Virus record (IMG/VR): IMGVR_UViG_3300042876_000902
Span: 17,969-81,968 of that record
Source: a virus
Length of the DNA stretch: 64,000 bases
Reading direction: 5' to 3' (one strand)
Shown here piece by piece: positions 16,249 through 24,839 of the stretch. Under the pieces are notes generated by a model. It was not told the DNA's origin. It saw only the letters and a program-made list of their open reading frames with translations, and made no database searches. Numbering within the stretch: position 1 is the first letter of the stretch; each line of letters opens with the position of its first letter. A program made the translations under genes and the position numbers.

Positions 16249-17829
16249 CTACTCGCCACTCCGCCGCGCCGCCCGGTACTCCTTCAGCGCGGCGAACATC
16301 GCATTCTGACCCTTCTCCTTCCGGTGGAGAGCGCGGATGACCGTCTCGTCCACCGTCCGCCGGGCCGCGATGGTATGCTCGAAGACCCGGCTCTCCTTCT
16401 GGCCGGACCGAAGCTCCCGTCGGATGAACTGGTCCTTCATCTCGTAGTCCCATGAGGCCGTGTACCAAGCCGCGTGGTGCCCTCCGCCCTGAAGGTTGAG
16501 CCCGTGGCCCATGGACGCGGGGTGACCGCAGAGGACCGGGATCTCCTTCCGGTTCCAGCGGGCGACGATGTCAGCGGTCTCCTTGGGGGAGGTCCCGGAG
16601 CCCAGCACCTCGGCCTCGGGCACCGCCTCTCGGATGCGCTCGAGGTCGTGGTGGAACTCGTAGCCGACGAGGAGCGACTTTCCTTGCAGCTCGTCGATGA
16701 GGTCCACGAGGGCCTCGGTCTTCTCGTCGTGCAGGTGCTTCGTCACCCGCTCCAGCTTCCCCCGCCGGACCTTCTCGATGTAGATCCCTCCCGACGCCAC
16801 CTGCCGGCACTTGTTCGAGGCGACCGCGGAGTTGGCAGCCGTCACCTCTTCCCGGTCGATGATGGTGAACAGCTCCTCCTCCAGCTCGTCGTACACTTTG
16901 CGGACCTGGGGCGGGAGGTCGACCCACAGGGTGTTCGGGACCAGCTTGGGGAGCCCGGGGAGGTGGTCCTCAGCCTTCATGGCGAGAGCGAGGTTGCGCA
17001 TCCGCTCGTAGATGGCGGCCTCCGTCTCCTTGCTCTTCGGGACCCACGTGTACCCGCCGAAGCCCTTGGGTGTGAAGAACGTGAAGCGGTAGTGGGTGAT
17101 GTACTGGCCGAGCGTCTTGCCGAGGTCGATGGTGTACGCCTGGCCGAAGAGCCCCTCCAGCCCGTTCGCGGCCGGGGACCCGGTCAGCCCGTACCTCCTG
17201 CGGAACTGGGAGAGGAACGGCTTGAGCGCTTTGAACCGCTTGGTCTTCGCATGCTTCATCTTCGACAGCTCGTCGACCACGAGCGTGTCGACGCCCTTCT
17301 TGTGGATGAGGAAGTCGAGCGGGGCCCCGCGCTTCGTCCGACACTTGCACCGGGCCTTGCCGTTCCCGGCGCAGGCAGACAGGTGGGACTGATGCCCGCA
17401 GTCGGAGCAGGCGGTGATCCACTGGAGCCCGTCGAAGTTCACGACATAGAGGTTCCCGTCGTCCTGAAGGCGGCTCATCTTGTGGTCGCCGTGGAGCAGC
17501 ACCTCTTGGAAGTCGTCGCGGAACTCCTCCCACTTCGCCAGCTCACCGTCGCCGTCGTGCGTCCACACGCCGTACGCGACCCGGAGCGGCGCGACGACGA
17601 GGGCGTTCTTCACCGCCTTCGCCTTCCGCATCGCCTTCAGTCCGGCCAGCATGATGGACGTCTTCCGCAGCCCCGGCTCGAGGAGCAGCATGGCCTCGGG
17701 CCTGGTGACCACGAACCGCGCGGCCTCCCGCTGGTACGGCGCGGGGACCCACGGCTGCGCGACGATTGAAGAGGAACCCTGCGACGTAGCCGACTGCTTC
17801 TTCTGCGGTGTCGAACGTCTTGATGACAT
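16249..17829 (-). CDS. SNF2-type DNA helicase
   Basis: 526 aa from ATG 17829, supported by GGAGGGG 8 bases upstream. A Q-motif-like PAPYQREAARF precedes a variant Walker A, EPGLRKTS (51-58; GLRKT instead of GxGKT). Walker B is VVDELSK (DELS 186-189) and motif III is LTGSPA (216-220). An insertion at 141-163 carries six Cys/His zinc ligands (CSDCGH...CAGNGKARCKC). The C-terminal helicase domain includes GHPASMGHGLNLQ and a Q-x2-R-R motif. It probably works with the VRR-NUC protein whose frame it overlaps. Confidence 0.85.
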   Translation of the reverse strand: MSSRRSTPQKKQSATSQGSSSIVAQPWVPAPYQREAARFVVTRPEAMLLLEPGLRKTSIMLAGLKAMRKAKAVKNALVVAPLRVAYGVWTHDGDGELAKWEEFRDDFQEVLLHGDHKMSRLQDDGNLYVVNFDGLQWITACSDCGHQSHLSACAGNGKARCKCRTKRGAPLDFLIHKKGVDTLVVDELSKMKHAKTKRFKALKPFLSQFRRRYGLTGSPAANGLEGLFGQAYTIDLGKTLGQYITHYRFTFFTPKGFGGYTWVPKSKETEAAIYERMRNLALAMKAEDHLPGLPKLVPNTLWVDLPPQVRKVYDELEEELFTIIDREEVTAANSAVASNKCRQVASGGIYIEKVRRGKLERVTKHLHDEKTEALVDLIDELQGKSLLVGYEFHHDLERIREAVPEAEVLGSGTSPKETADIVARWNRKEIPVLCGHPASMGHGLNLQGGGHHAAWYTASWDYEMKDQFIRRELRSGQKESRVFEHTIAARRTVDETVIRALHRKEKGQNAMFAALKEYRAARRSGE

Positions 17830-18061
17830 AGCCCAGCCCCTCCAAGAGTCGGTGTATGTACTGCTGAAGCGCCCGCGGCTCCTCGCCGGGGCGCTTGAGT
17901 TCGATGAAGAGCGGGGCCCCGCCGGGGATCAGCAGCATCCGGTCGGGGTACCCACGCCTGCCGCGGAGGTTCAGCTTGACGATCTGCTCAGGCTTGAGGC
18001 CGAGGCCTCGGAGTCCGCGGACGAACGTGCGCTCGACCGCGGACTCCAAGTCCCGGATCAC
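17543..18061 (-). CDS. VRR-NUC domain nuclease
   Basis: 172 aa from GTG 18061. Residues 1-85 carry the PD-(D/E)XK-type VRR-NUC pattern: KLNLRGRRGYPDRMLLIPGG, then PLFIELKRPGEEP and QQYIHRLLEGLGY. The frame stays open for another 90 residues, overlapping the helicase start by 287 bp; that Arg/Ala/Gly-rich tail is probably not conserved. VRR-NUC proteins are often partners of SNF2 helicases in phages. A +1 shift near 17770 would join the two proteins. Confidence 0.75.
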   Translation of the reverse strand: MIRDLESAVERTFVRGLRGLGLKPEQIVKLNLRGRRGYPDRMLLIPGGAPLFIELKRPGEEPRALQQYIHRLLEGLGYVIKTFDTAEEAVGYVAGFLFNRRAAVGPRAVPAGGRAVRGHQARGHAAPRAGAAEDVHHAGRTEGDAEGEGGEERPRRRAAPGRVRRVDARRRR

Positions 18062-18576
18062 GGATACAGCTCCACGGAGAGGCGACGGCTGTTCCCAGCG
18101 CAGGTGACCGGCCGGGCGTCAGCGCAGTCGATGTGAAGTGTCGAGCCGAAGCCGATCTTCACGGTCACGAACCGCGCACCGAGGATGAACGTGACCGCGT
18201 CGGCGCCGGGGAGCGGGGTCTCCACCCCGTTCCTGTCGACCGCCCGGATCGGGATGAGGTCCGGGACTGGGTTGGCCGGGTAGTCCCGAGGCCCGAACGC
18301 ACCTTCCTTCCCACCGTGTCGTTCGCAGAGACCCGTCCTCGTGTCGAACGCCCCGCGGCAGCCCTTCATGTCAGGGCAGAACTTGTCCGCCGGAGCGGCG
18401 TACGTGGCCTTCCGCTTCGTCCGGATCGGATGGGTCACGTCGGTGACGGTGAAGGACGTCCCGATCCGGATCGGTTTCTTCACCCGCGTGTCGCAGAGAA
18501 GATCGCCGACCTCCGCCACTTCGTCCACCTTCAGCCAGCGCCATCCCTTCGGCAGCTTCTCGGTCTTCTTGGCCAT
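18058..18576 (-). CDS. Unknown protein with Cys-rich segment
   Basis: 172 aa from ATG 18576 (GGAGGGGTG upstream). It begins MAKKTEKLPKGWRWLKVDEV; the middle has KFCPDMKGCRGAFDTRTGLCERHGG, a possible zinc site. The C-terminal part is beta-rich. The family was not recognised. The stop overlaps the VRR-NUC start. Confidence 0.7.
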   Translation of the reverse strand: MAKKTEKLPKGWRWLKVDEVAEVGDLLCDTRVKKPIRIGTSFTVTDVTHPIRTKRKATYAAPADKFCPDMKGCRGAFDTRTGLCERHGGKEGAFGPRDYPANPVPDLIPIRAVDRNGVETPLPGADAVTFILGARFVTVKIGFGSTLHIDCADARPVTCAGNSRRLSVELYP

Positions 18577-18584
18577 CACCCCTC

Positions 18585-19037
18585 CTACTCGATGTCGACG
18601 AGCTTCAGCGCGTTGACGATCTCGGGCGGACCGATGAGCTTCGTCGTCCCGTCGAGTCGCTTGATCAGCACGGCCCTGGTCGCCGCCACCTGCTCGATCA
18701 TCAGAATCGCCCACGGGTTGTCGAGGGCCCCGGGCCGGACCTCCGTGGCGACCGCGAGAGGCGCCCCGGGGACCTCCTTCCCGCGGTAGAACGTCCGTGC
18801 CCCGTGCATGATGACTCCGCAGCGGTCGGGGCGCTGCTCGGGCAGCAGACCCTGCCCGTCCTCCGTCACGTAGAGGCAGAGGAAGTCACGGCAGCGCCCC
18901 GGCCTCCGCTCGTAGATGGCGCAGCACCCGGAGACGAGGTGGTGGCAGGCGTCCTCCTTGAGCTTCTGCAGCTCGGAGATGGCGAACCCGCCCGCTCCGC
19001 AGCAGGCATGGCACTCGATGCAGGTGTTCTTGTTCAT
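18585..19037 (-). CDS. YkgJ-family Cys-cluster protein
   Basis: 150 aa. The N-terminus CIECHACCGAGGFAISELQKL, then CHHLVSGCCAIYERRPGRCRDFLC, matches the Zn/Fe-chelating CxxCxxCC pattern of the YkgJ family. The biochemical role of this family is not established. It sits between the VRR-NUC gene set and the Cas4-like nuclease. Confidence 0.7.
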   Translation of the reverse strand: MNKNTCIECHACCGAGGFAISELQKLKEDACHHLVSGCCAIYERRPGRCRDFLCLYVTEDGQGLLPEQRPDRCGVIMHGARTFYRGKEVPGAPLAVATEVRPGALDNPWAILMIEQVAATRAVLIKRLDGTTKLIGPPEIVNALKLVDIE

Positions 19038-19047
19038 GCTCGCCTCC

Positions 19048-19836
19048 CTAGAACTTGCAGAGCCCGGGGCCGTTGCTCGACGCCTTCTTCTTCTGGCCGA
19101 ACCAGCAGAAGGTGCACATGTTCGACGGGGTCGGCCGGAACTGGACGTCAGTGAGCATCTTCTTCGTCTTCTTGTCCCACTCCTCGCGGAGGCGATCGGC
19201 GTCGTCGGCCCGCTTGTACACCAGCGGCTCGAGGTGCCCCTGGTCCAAGTACCACAGCTCCGCCTCCACCGCGTCGATGGTGGAGTCGAGGACGAACCCC
19301 GCGGCGCCGTAGAGGCTCAGCTGCTCCTTGTTCTCCTCGCGGACCTGCCCCGTCTTGTAGTCGATGATCTTCATCGTCCGGCCGTGGTCGCCGTCGTAGA
19401 CGTACCGGCAGTCCATCGTCACGCGGATGACCGGGAGCGGGAGCCCCTTCTCACGGGCGTCGGAGTCGAACCACTCCGTCAGCTCCCACTTCGCGTCGAA
19501 GCCCACCTGCTGCTCCGTCGCGAGGGACCGCTTGATCTTCCGGAGGTGGGCGAACTCCGCCTTGAAGCACTCGAGGCTCTTGGGGATCTTGGTCTTCGAG
19601 ACTTTCACGATGCGCTCGGCCCCGGCCACCTTGACGGTCGCGGAGGTCTTCCCCGTCGACCACAGCTCGGCCTCCTTGTGGATGATGGTGCCGCGCGCCT
19701 GGTGCTCGTTGTCCGGCTCCTTGATCTTGTCGATGTGCTTGTACCGCGCCATGAGCGGGCACTTCCGGTAGTCGCTGAACCGGGAGTAGGACCACGCGGT
19801 GAGCTTCTTCGCAGCTGCCTTCGGCTTGGTCGGCAT
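19048..19836 (-). CDS. Cas4/RecB-like PD-(D/E)XK exonuclease with Fe-S-type cysteines
   Basis: 262 aa from ATG 19836. The fold is shown by LTAWSYSRFSDYRKCPLMA (Cys26), RGTIIHKEAELW (His), VTMDCRYVY (Asp142) and MKIIDYKTG (Asp159, Lys161). Three C-terminal Cys (C241, C244, C260) with Cys26 form the four-cysteine set seen in Cas4 and AddB 4Fe-4S nucleases. In phages this gene acts in recombination or end processing; there is no CRISPR array here. Immediately upstream is DNA polymerase. Confidence 0.85.
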   Translation of the reverse strand: MPTKPKAAAKKLTAWSYSRFSDYRKCPLMARYKHIDKIKEPDNEHQARGTIIHKEAELWSTGKTSATVKVAGAERIVKVSKTKIPKSLECFKAEFAHLRKIKRSLATEQQVGFDAKWELTEWFDSDAREKGLPLPVIRVTMDCRYVYDGDHGRTMKIIDYKTGQVREENKEQLSLYGAAGFVLDSTIDAVEAELWYLDQGHLEPLVYKRADDADRLREEWDKKTKKMLTDVQFRPTPSNMCTFCWFGQKKKASSNGPGLCKF

Positions 19837-19847
19837 GTGATTCCCTT

Positions 19848-21851
19848 TCAGGCCGCGAGCTTCGTCGCGACCAGCTGGCCCTTCTTGTCGTATGGCTGCA
19901 GCGCCCCGAAGCTCTCGTCGGACCACGTCCCCTCCGAGAGCATCGCGACGTCGAACTCGATGGACTCCATGCAGCTCCGCAGCAGCTCCATCCCTTCCCG
20001 CGCCTTGGCCCTCGGGACCGAGGCGACCATCTCGTCGTGGATCGACAGCAGCAGCTTCATCCACTTCGGCTTTGCGTTGTGAATCCGGATCATCGCCTCC
20101 TTCGTGCAGTCCGCCGCCGACCCTTGGATGAGGGTATTCACCATCTTGTAGTCGAAGTGGACGATCTTCCCGTCGATGACCTTCGGCTCCTCGCAGAAGA
20201 TCTCCCGCCCTCCCCACGTGACGATGGGCTCCTTGGCCTTCGCCCGCCTCTCCATCTCCCGGTACATCTCCTTCAGACCGGGGTAGATGCCGTAGATGGC
20301 GTTCCGCACCTGCCTGGCCTCGTTCACCTCCAGCCCCGACCGCTCGGCCATCAGGCCGACGCCCATCCCGTACATGATGCCGAGGTTGAAGCCCTTGACG
20401 ACCTTGCGCTTGTAGTGTCGACCCGCCGCCTCCAACTTCGCCTTCGCGTCGTCATGGAAGTCGATCCACGGGTTGGCGAGGTACGCCTCCAGCAGCCTCC
20501 CGCCGCCCTCCACTGCCTGCTCGAAGTGGGCGAGGATCCGCGGCTCCTGCTGCGAGTAGTCGCGGTCGATCAGCACGTCGTCCTCACCCCACGGGAGCAC
20601 GTAGGCCCGGACGTTGGGCGCGGGCGGGAGGAGGAATGGTGCGTCGGGTAGGCTCGCCTTGAGCTTCGCCGCCTCGTCATCCGTCACTTCGTGCTCTCGA
20701 GCCCACTCGGCCGTAACCTCGTGCCTGAAGAGCGGCTCGAACTCCTTGGCCATGTTCTGGAAGTTGGGCGACGACTGCGCGCGGCCGGTCTTCGCGCCGC
20801 CGGTGCCCTTGCCCTTGTCCCGCCTGGTCGTGTACCAATCGGTGTAGATGAACCCGCCCGATGCGGACGCCGTCTCCAGCCACGGGCGGATGAACGTCTT
20901 CAGGACCGTCGAGAGCTGGGCCCGCCGCTTGAGGACGTGGAGGATCTGCCGGTCCTTGATGCCCGCCGCGAGGGCGTCCTTGTTCACCTCCCACTTGCCC
21001 TTCGATGTCTTGTTCAGCTCCGCGACCCCGGCCCGGACGAGCGCGGCCCCGAGCTGGTCCGGGCTGTTCCAGTTGATCTCGCCGCGGACCCGGAGGCGCT
21101 TCGCCAGCCACTGGTCGATCTTCGAGAGCACCATGGAGACGCCGTGCTCGTCGCGGGCCAGTGCCTCGACGTCGACCCGCACTCCCTGGTTCTCCATCTC
21201 CCAGATGACCGGGAGCAGGCGCCGCTCGCGATCGTAGGCGCCGGTCATCCCGCGCCGCTCCAGCTCGGGCAGCACTTTGGCCCCGAGCCCGTGGGTGCGG
21301 TCGGTGTCGCCCTCCGCGTACTCCGCCACCAGCTCGGCCGGGGCGAAGGCGATGTACGCACCCACGTAGAAGTCGCTGTCCTTCGAGGTCGACAGCTTGA
21401 TGCCGCGCGAGGCGAGGGGCTGGTTCTTCATCAGCCAGTCCTCGACGGCGTCGCGCTCCTCCTGCTTCCACCCGAGGAGGCGGTCGGCCGACGGCTTGAG
21501 GGCGTAGGTGGATGCGTACGGGTCCTTGAGGAAGAGCGCGGGCATCGTGTCATGGTACCGGTCCCACGGGAGGAACGGGAGGTCGAGGTGCACCGCGGCG
21601 ACCTCAGCGTCGAACTTGACGTGATGCATGAGGATGGGGCGCCCGGAGTCGTACGCCTCCCCGACCGCACGCCGCGCCTCCTCCCACGTGGAGTTGTTCT
21701 TGCCGACCTCGTGGCCCCAGCTGTAGTACCGGCTCTTGCCCGTCCCGAGCTTCACGGACACGCCGACCGGAGAGGGCGGGTGGTGCGGACGGCCGATGAT
21801 CGGCAGCGACTCGAAGTCGATGGTCGCCGCTTCCCGCGGGTTGAAGATCAT
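19848..21851 (-). CDS. Family A DNA polymerase with 3'-5' exonuclease
   Basis: 667 aa from ATG 21851. Exonuclease residues: TIDFES (Asp12, Glu14), HHVKFDAE (Asp81), AEGDTDRTHG (Asp184). Polymerase motif A is IDRDYSQQEPRI (Asp431), motif B KVVKGFNLGIMYG (about 483-494), motif C SIHDEM (His605-Glu607). There is no 5'-3' exonuclease domain. It is the phage replicative polymerase, in a cluster with SSB-like and Cas4-like genes. Motif B has Phe (F488), not Tyr, at the position that affects ddNTP discrimination. Confidence 0.92.
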   Translation of the reverse strand: MIFNPREAATIDFESLPIIGRPHHPPSPVGVSVKLGTGKSRYYSWGHEVGKNNSTWEEARRAVGEAYDSGRPILMHHVKFDAEVAAVHLDLPFLPWDRYHDTMPALFLKDPYASTYALKPSADRLLGWKQEERDAVEDWLMKNQPLASRGIKLSTSKDSDFYVGAYIAFAPAELVAEYAEGDTDRTHGLGAKVLPELERRGMTGAYDRERRLLPVIWEMENQGVRVDVEALARDEHGVSMVLSKIDQWLAKRLRVRGEINWNSPDQLGAALVRAGVAELNKTSKGKWEVNKDALAAGIKDRQILHVLKRRAQLSTVLKTFIRPWLETASASGGFIYTDWYTTRRDKGKGTGGAKTGRAQSSPNFQNMAKEFEPLFRHEVTAEWAREHEVTDDEAAKLKASLPDAPFLLPPAPNVRAYVLPWGEDDVLIDRDYSQQEPRILAHFEQAVEGGGRLLEAYLANPWIDFHDDAKAKLEAAGRHYKRKVVKGFNLGIMYGMGVGLMAERSGLEVNEARQVRNAIYGIYPGLKEMYREMERRAKAKEPIVTWGGREIFCEEPKVIDGKIVHFDYKMVNTLIQGSAADCTKEAMIRIHNAKPKWMKLLLSIHDEMVASVPRAKAREGMELLRSCMESIEFDVAMLSEGTWSDESFGALQPYDKKGQLVATKLAA

Positions 21852-21867
21852 GTGCTGACCTCGGGTG

Positions 21868-21904
21868 AAAGAAAGGCGGGCCCGCCCCGAAGGGCGAGCC
21901 CGCC
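21868..21904 (-). terminator. Rho-independent terminator after the SSB-like gene
   Basis: A 13-bp stem with one G-U pair, a UUCG loop on the - strand and a TTTCTTT tail, placed between the SSB-like stop (21917) and the polymerase start. Confidence 0.8.
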
Positions 21905-21916
21905 GCGTGGCGACTG

Positions 21917-22693
21917 CTAGAACTTCTTGCCCTTCGCCTTGCCGGGCTTGCCCTTGCCGGCCTTGACCTTCGAGTCGTCCGGCTTGGGGAACGGGAACTC
22001 GATGAGCTTCCGGACCTCCGCGTTCCGCTTCATCAGCACCGGGATGATGGCGGCCGGGGCCTTGGCGATCGGCTCGAAGTAGATGACCTTCTCCTTGAGC
22101 TGCATCTTCGTGAAGACCGCGTGCGGCGGGACGTTGAGGGACCCGCTGACCTGCTTCACGTAGTTGCCGAAGCCCTTGAGCGAGGTGGGCGGGACGGTGA
22201 AGTAGCCCGCCTGCTTCTCGAACTCCTCCGGGTCCTTGAACGGCGTGAACTTCGTCTCGCTCTCGTACGTGCCGGCCGGGATGAGCGCCAGGCGGATGCC
22301 GTTCTTGCACGCCTTCGCGTTGCCCTCGCCGGAGCCGAAGACGTTGTACTCGCAGGAGGCGCAGTCGGCGCACTTCTTGTCGGGCGAGTCGGCGTGCGGG
22401 AAGATGTCCTTCTCGTTCGACTTGCGGCCGAACGCGTAGCACACCGGCTGCTGCGACTTCCCCTTCGTGAACTTCTCGGGGTAGAAGGCGTTGCTGTACA
22501 CGAAGTCGACGACGATGGCGCCGACCTGGTTGTACGGGAGGGCGACGCCGCCGAACGTCAGCTTGTCGTCCTTGATGCTGAAGAACTCGCCCCCGCCGAT
22601 CCCGGCGACGGCGTCGGCCGCCTCCTTCGCCTGCTTGGCCAGCTCCTCGTCGTACCGCATGATGCTCTGGTTGTCGCCGCTCTTCTTGGCCAT
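21917..22693 (-). CDS. Probable single-stranded DNA-binding protein
   Basis: 258 aa from ATG 22693 with AGGAGAA upstream; the frame is open back to GTG 22786, two bases after the previous stop, so a 31-residue N-terminal extension is possible. A Cys cluster (CADCASCEYNVFGSGEGNAKACKNG) is followed by RLALIPAGTYE and a beta-rich domain; the C-terminus is a Lys/Gly tail. Proteins with this Cys pattern are common beside phage DNA polymerases and are generally annotated as ssDNA-binding; function is inferred. Confidence 0.65.
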   Translation of the reverse strand: MAKKSGDNQSIMRYDEELAKQAKEAADAVAGIGGGEFFSIKDDKLTFGGVALPYNQVGAIVVDFVYSNAFYPEKFTKGKSQQPVCYAFGRKSNEKDIFPHADSPDKKCADCASCEYNVFGSGEGNAKACKNGIRLALIPAGTYESETKFTPFKDPEEFEKQAGYFTVPPTSLKGFGNYVKQVSGSLNVPPHAVFTKMQLKEKVIYFEPIAKAPAAIIPVLMKRNAEVRKLIEFPFPKPDDSKVKAGKGKPGKAKGKKF

Positions 22694-22788
22694 TTGTTCT
22701 TTCTCCTGTGCTTCGCGTCGCTTCTTCATCTCGTCGATGGTGACGAGACGTCCGTTGACGATGATACCCTCTCTGCAGAACTGCACGA

Positions 22789-23196
22789 CTACGCCTTCAC
22801 GATGCTGATCTTCTTCTTGATGAACTTCGTGATGCCCGGGACCTTCTTCCCGGCTGCCCACATCTCCGCGATGGCCGTGGACGACAGCCGCTTCTGGATG
22901 AGGTGGAACGCGCCGGTCTTCCTCACGTACTTGTAGAAGGCCTCGTCGCCGCCGTCCTTCGCGAACACCGGGATGTCCTTCTTCACCAGCTTGGCCTTCC
23001 CCTTCTTCCCGGCGACGATCTCCGCCTCCATCCCCTCGAGCACTGAGATGAGGTGAAGCTCGAGTGCGTTCTCCTCCGCCTCGTACTTCGCCACCTCCTT
23101 CTGCAGCTTGGCCTTCTTCTCGCCCAGCTCCTTGAACCGGTCGACGCAGGCGCCGGGCGTCTTCGGGAACGTGAACTGCTTGACCTCGTCGCTCAC
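22789..23196 (-). CDS. Unknown coiled-coil replication-region protein
   Basis: 135 aa from GTG 23196, overlapping the ThyX stop. A helical stretch (about 18-50, DRFKELGEKKAKLQKEVAKY) precedes LISVLEGMEAEIVAGKKGKA and a basic C-terminus. It resembles Gam-like or nuclease-inhibitor proteins only in general layout. The family was not recognised. Confidence 0.65.
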   Translation of the reverse strand: MSDEVKQFTFPKTPGACVDRFKELGEKKAKLQKEVAKYEAEENALELHLISVLEGMEAEIVAGKKGKAKLVKKDIPVFAKDGGDEAFYKYVRKTGAFHLIQKRLSSTAIAEMWAAGKKVPGITKFIKKKISIVKA

Positions 23197-23849
23197 GCGT
23201 TCACCTCGCGGTCGAAGACCTCCGGGCAGAGGTCGATCAGCTCCCGCCGCACCATCCCGGCGACCTCCCGCATCTGCGGGTGGGCTGCGGGCGCCGTCCG
23301 GAGCTTCAGGAAGTGGAGCCACTCCCGGAAGTTCATCTTGACGCAGATCTCCGTCTTGAGGCACGTCGGGAGAACCGACCGCGCGATCTGCGGCGCCGCC
23401 CCGTGGTCGACGAGGTTCAGGTACGCCGCCTCAGCGCGGAGCATCGCGTCCTCCCATTCCCGGCGCTGCCATTCGTCGAGCCCCGGAGGCATGATCACCG
23501 CGATCTCCCCGCCGCGCTTCTCACTCGCGTAGTTGCAGTAGCGAGTGCTCTCCTGGGCGTAGGAGGCGATCCGGTGGCGGACGATCTCGTGGGAGACGCC
23601 GCGGTCGCAGACGATGCGGAACGTCGCGTCACCGAACTCGAGCATCGCGTCGTGGTGCATGCCCGCGAGCTTCGTGATGAGCTTCGCCGCGGAGCCGGGG
23701 GAGATGAGCCCCTCCGACTTGTAGCAGGTCCGCGCCGCCGCCTCGATGGCGAGGGCGCCCTCGGAGGCCGACCGCATCAGCTCCTCGGGCGGTGTCTGGG
23801 CGAGGACCGACGCCGCGATGAGCGTCGCGCTCTGGCTGACGATCTTCAC
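23193..23849 (-). CDS. thyX: FAD-dependent thymidylate synthase ThyX
   Basis: 218 aa. The ThyX signature RHRxxSxxxxSxRY is present as RHRIASYAQESTRY (91-104). It makes dTMP from dUMP with FAD and methylene-tetrahydrofolate. Together with dCMP deaminase and dTMP kinase it forms a full dCMP-to-dTDP route, which leaves the ThyA-family enzyme at 13.2-14.1 kb free for another reaction. Confidence 0.93.
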   Translation of the reverse strand: MKIVSQSATLIAASVLAQTPPEELMRSASEGALAIEAAARTCYKSEGLISPGSAAKLITKLAGMHHDAMLEFGDATFRIVCDRGVSHEIVRHRIASYAQESTRYCNYASEKRGGEIAVIMPPGLDEWQRREWEDAMLRAEAAYLNLVDHGAAPQIARSVLPTCLKTEICVKMNFREWLHFLKLRTAPAAHPQMREVAGMVRRELIDLCPEVFDREVNA

Positions 23850-24163
23850 TTGGGCCTCACCAGCTTCTGGAGCGCGTGGGCGAGGACGAAGCTCATCAGC
23901 TCCTGCGCGCCGTCGAGGTCCAGCTTGCGGTAGATGTGCTTCCGCCGGGTGCGGACGGTGTCGGGCCTGGCGTTCTCAGCGTTCGCCACGTCCTTCGCCC
24001 GCATGCCCTTCACGATGTTCAGCACCTCGTGGCGCTGGATGCCGCTCAGCGAGTCGGCGCCGGGCTGGGTCAGCAGCCACTCCTTCACGAGGGCTTCGCG
24101 CTCGACGTCCACGGGGTCGCGCTCCGGCGGCGGCGGGATGTTCGGCAGGTTCTGCTGGGTCAT
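23846..24163 (-). CDS. LuxR-type HTH transcription regulator
   Basis: 105 aa. The C-terminal half matches the GerE/LuxR helix-turn-helix: LSGIQRHEVLNIVKGMRAKD, VANAENARPDTVRTRRKHIY and RKL. There is no receiver or autoinducer domain; the N-terminal 35 residues are short and Pro-rich. It may control part of the early operon. The stop overlaps the thyX start. Confidence 0.75.
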   Translation of the reverse strand: MTQQNLPNIPPPPERDPVDVEREALVKEWLLTQPGADSLSGIQRHEVLNIVKGMRAKDVANAENARPDTVRTRRKHIYRKLDLDGAQELMSFVLAHALQKLVRPK

Positions 24164-24167
24164 GACG

Positions 24168-24839
24168 TCACTCCCCTCTCGTCTGCTTGTGATGGTTGTA
24201 CCTCTCCATGATCGCTTCGTGCACCGCCTCGACCGGGCGGGTTCCGTCCACGACGATCCACGACTCGTCGCTCATCGCCTCGTCATGCCACAGCTGGTCG
24301 TACCCGTCGACCACTTGCTCGATGAAGCCGGGCTTCCCCTCGTAGCGGTCGGGGTTCCCGCGGGCCGCGAGGCGCTCGACGCACACGCTCGCCGGGACGT
24401 GGACGAGCACGTTGAGGTCGGCCTGCGGGAGCAGCTCATGCATCTGCTTCAGGTGCTCGAGGTTGAGCCCGTCGGCGCTGCCGTACACGAGGCCCGACTG
24501 GTAGTACCGGTCGCAGACCATCCCCGCGACGCGACCGAGCCCGAGGTGGGCCCGGCGGAGCTTCCGCCCGACCTCCATCCGGTTCGCGAGCATCATCGCT
24601 TGGAACATCAGGGCGTCGTCGAGCACATCCGCTTCGATGAACTCGACCGAAGCGGCGTGGTCGCCGACGTCGGCGTAGGCCCCCAGCTTCAGCTGGCCCT
24701 TCAGGTGCCGGTCGATGAGCTTCCCGATCGGAGTGCTCCGGTCCGGGAACCGCTGGAGGTCGAAGCCCAGCCGGTCCGCGAGCATCTTCGCCTGGGTGGA
24801 CTTGCCCGAGCCGTCCGGGCCTTCGATGGTGATGATCAT
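24168..24839 (-). CDS. tmk: Thymidylate kinase
   Basis: 223 aa from ATG 24839. P-loop ITIEGPDGSGKSTQAKML (3-20), QRFPDRSTPIG (29-39) and CDRYYQSGLVYG (109-120) match dTMP kinase. A lid-like RLAARGNPDRYEGKPGF is also seen. Its substrate is dTMP, made by ThyX. Compare with the divergent kinase at 14064. Confidence 0.87.
   Translation of the reverse strand: MIITIEGPDGSGKSTQAKMLADRLGFDLQRFPDRSTPIGKLIDRHLKGQLKLGAYADVGDHAASVEFIEADVLDDALMFQAMMLANRMEVGRKLRRAHLGLGRVAGMVCDRYYQSGLVYGSADGLNLEHLKQMHELLPQADLNVLVHVPASVCVERLAARGNPDRYEGKPGFIEQVVDGYDQLWHDEAMSDESWIVVDGTRPVEAVHEAIMERYNHHKQTRGE

Noticed and set aside
19048-19836. Cas4-like protein as evidence for a CRISPR system
   Set aside because: No cas1/cas2 or repeat array; Cas4-like nucleases are common in phage replication modules.
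23846-24163. LuxR-type protein as a quorum-sensing receptor
   Set aside because: Only the DNA-binding part is present; the N-terminal 35 residues cannot form an autoinducer domain.
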